Below the pieces are notes generated by a model. It was not told where the DNA came from. It searched no databases and saw only the letters and a program-made list of their open reading frames with translations. The position numbers were made by a program, and so were the translations under genes. This document shows, piece after piece, positions 5,902 through 6,552 of a DNA stretch of 6,552 bases (its first letter is position 1; each line of letters begins with the position of its first letter). The DNA comes from an uncultured Allobaculum sp. Lineage in GTDB: Bacteria > Bacillota_I > Bacilli_A > Erysipelotrichales > Erysipelotrichaceae. The stretch covers positions 1 to 6,552 of the forward strand of contig CAJTLE010000142.1 of assembly GCA_910577085.1 (NCBI GenBank), in the 5' to 3' direction.

Positions 5902-5947
5902 AACGCCCTGCAGGCAAGGGGAATCTCCTGTTCCTGCAGGGCGTTTT
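5902..5947 (+). terminator. Intrinsic terminator of the murP-mupG transcript
   Basis: AACGCCCTGCAGG (5902-5914) and CCTGCAGGGCGTT (5933-5945) form a perfect 13-bp stem around an 18-base loop, 33 bases after the mupG stop. Four T end the element (5944-5947), a short tract compensated by the strong stem. It ends the unit facing the convergent rRNA operon. Confidence 0.85.
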
Positions 5948-6035
5948 GGTATTCTATTCAGTTGTGTTGGGCTTACGTCTATGATCGTTTGCAATCCAGA
6001 CTGATGTTCTGGATGCTTTCGGAATTAAAAGTTCC

Positions 6036-6069
6036 CTGTCATCATTAGCTAAGGCTAACTAAGTGACAG
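6036..6069. repeat. Two-part hairpin between the convergent terminators
   Basis: CTGTCA (6036-6041) pairs with TGACAG (6064-6069), and inside it TTAGC (6045-6049) pairs with GCTAA (6054-6058) around TAAG. It follows the 5S terminator on the - strand and could act as a backup stop or a boundary. No T-run is attached on either strand. Confidence 0.35.
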
Positions 6070-6071
6070 TT

Positions 6072-6111
6072 AAAAAACCGAAGAATATTGGATTTACCCT
6101 TTATTCTTCGG
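6072..6111 (-). terminator. Intrinsic terminator of the rRNA operon
   Basis: Read on the - strand, CCGAAGAATA (complement of 6102-6111) pairs perfectly with TATTCTTCGG (complement of 6078-6087) around a 14-base loop, followed by six T (6077-6072). It begins about a dozen bases after the 5S 3' end. On the + strand the same stem is followed by CTTTTTG, so it may work in both directions and protect the rRNA operon from read-through. Confidence 0.85.
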
Positions 6112-6123
6112 CTTTTTGCTTTT

Positions 6124-6230
6124 GTCTGGCGACTTCCTATTTTTGCTTTTACACTATCGTCGGCGTTCAATGGCTTAACTTCCGTGTGCGAGATGGGAAC
6201 GGGTGTGACCCATTGGCTATCGTCACCATA
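6124..6230 (-). rRNA. rrf: 5S ribosomal RNA
   Basis: On the - strand the sequence contains the 5S hallmarks GGTCACACCCGTTCCCAT and ACACGGAAGTTAAGCC. The terminal helix pairs TGGTGAC (complement of 6222-6228) with GTCGCCA (complement of 6127-6133). The ends are set by allowing two to three bases beyond that helix. At about 107 nt it is shorter than the roughly 116 nt of Bacillus; the shortfall is in the 3' part after the GCCGACGATAG segment, an A-rich short arm as in Mollicutes. It lies 250 bp downstream of 23S in the usual 16S-23S-5S order. Confidence 0.95.
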
Positions 6231-6480
6231 CAGTTCATTGAATCAGCGCATCTTTGGATGATCATTCAATGACAGATCCGGTTTCAGTATTCTTTCGAAT
6301 ATCGCGGGTTGATTTCATTTCACATGAATCTTTCAAAAACAAACACCAGCTTCAACATAACTTCCGTTTCAAACAGTTATGACTTTTATTTCGTTCATGA
6401 AGAGTGAAGATTGCTTGTGGCTTTCTTTCCTCTCCATGATTCTTACTGTCAGAGCTTTCACTCTGTATCTCGTTATCTTA
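6231..6480 (-). other. 23S-5S transcribed spacer without a tRNA
   Basis: A 250-bp spacer with no tRNA that I can fold and no open reading frame of note. It has a hairpin CATAACT/AGTTATG (6356-6381) and an 8-bp dyad AGAGTGAA/TTCACTCT (6401-6464) with a 48-base loop. Such dyads are usual in rRNA spacers, where they serve RNase III or other processing steps; their role here is inferred. Confidence 0.6.
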
Positions 6481-6552
6481 GATTAAGCTTTCGACCGATT
6501 AGTACTGGCCAACTTCACGGATCACTCCGCTTCCATCTCCAGCCTATTTCCT
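6481..6552 (-). rRNA. rrl: 23S ribosomal RNA, 3' end (partial)
   Basis: The last 72 bases, read on the - strand, contain ATAGGCTGGAGATGGAAGC and CCAGTACTAATCGGTCG, the conserved 3' end of Firmicutes 23S rRNA, and finish in GCTTAATC. The exact 3' end is set by the expected pairing of CTTAATC with the 5' end of the molecule and may be off by a few bases. The gene continues beyond the right edge of the window. Confidence 0.95.

Noticed and set aside
969..5914. A 14-base identity between the regulator gene (969-982) and the mupG terminator arm (5900-5913)
   Set aside because: A match of this length is not rare by chance in a 6.5-kb window and the copies have no shared context.
6063..6272. Forward open frame of 69 residues near the right end
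   Set aside because: It is the antisense of the 5S rRNA gene and its terminator.
6231..6480. Possible tRNA in the 23S-5S spacer
   Set aside because: No acceptor stem, T-loop GTTCRA or anticodon arm could be placed on either strand.

Overview
The window holds a compact peptidoglycan-sugar (MurNAc) salvage locus on the + strand, followed by the 3' end of a ribosomal RNA operon arriving convergently on the - strand. The protein families, strong AGGAGG-type ribosome binding sites and moderate base composition point to a low-GC Gram-positive (Firmicutes/Bacillota) host. The unusually short 5S rRNA (about 107 nt) resembles that of Mollicutes and fits an Erysipelotrichia-like lineage. That lineage call is an inference, not a match I could test.

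Layout: 1-656 is a long non-coding leader with a weak terminator candidate and one good hairpin. 657-1556 encodes an RpiR/MurR-type SIS-domain regulator, followed by an A/U hairpin and an intrinsic terminator. 1557-2097 is a long intergenic region with an operator/cre-like inverted repeat. 2098-2988 encodes MurQ (MurNAc-6-phosphate etherase). A 386-bp gap with palindromes and an imperfect tandem repeat follows. 3375-4829 encodes the PTS EIIBC permease MurP. 4819-5868 encodes a DUF871-family protein best read as MupG (6-phospho-N-acetylmuramidase), overlapping murP by 11 bp. A strong terminator (5902-5947) closes the unit. From the right edge, on the - strand, come the end of 23S rRNA, a 250-bp spacer, 5S rRNA and its terminator.

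How it works together (family knowledge): MurP imports MurNAc or MurNAc-GlcNAc and phosphorylates it at C6. MupG cuts the phosphorylated disaccharide into MurNAc-6P and GlcNAc. MurQ converts MurNAc-6P to GlcNAc-6P and D-lactate. The RpiR regulator probably senses MurNAc-6P. The pathway itself is known.

The most unusual signal is a strong terminator-like stem-loop with a T5 tail (4861-4902) inside the first 28 codons of mupG. It sits where a murP terminator would lie and could make mupG expression conditional on its own translation. The structured murQ-murP gap and the candidate operator upstream of murQ are also worth checking.
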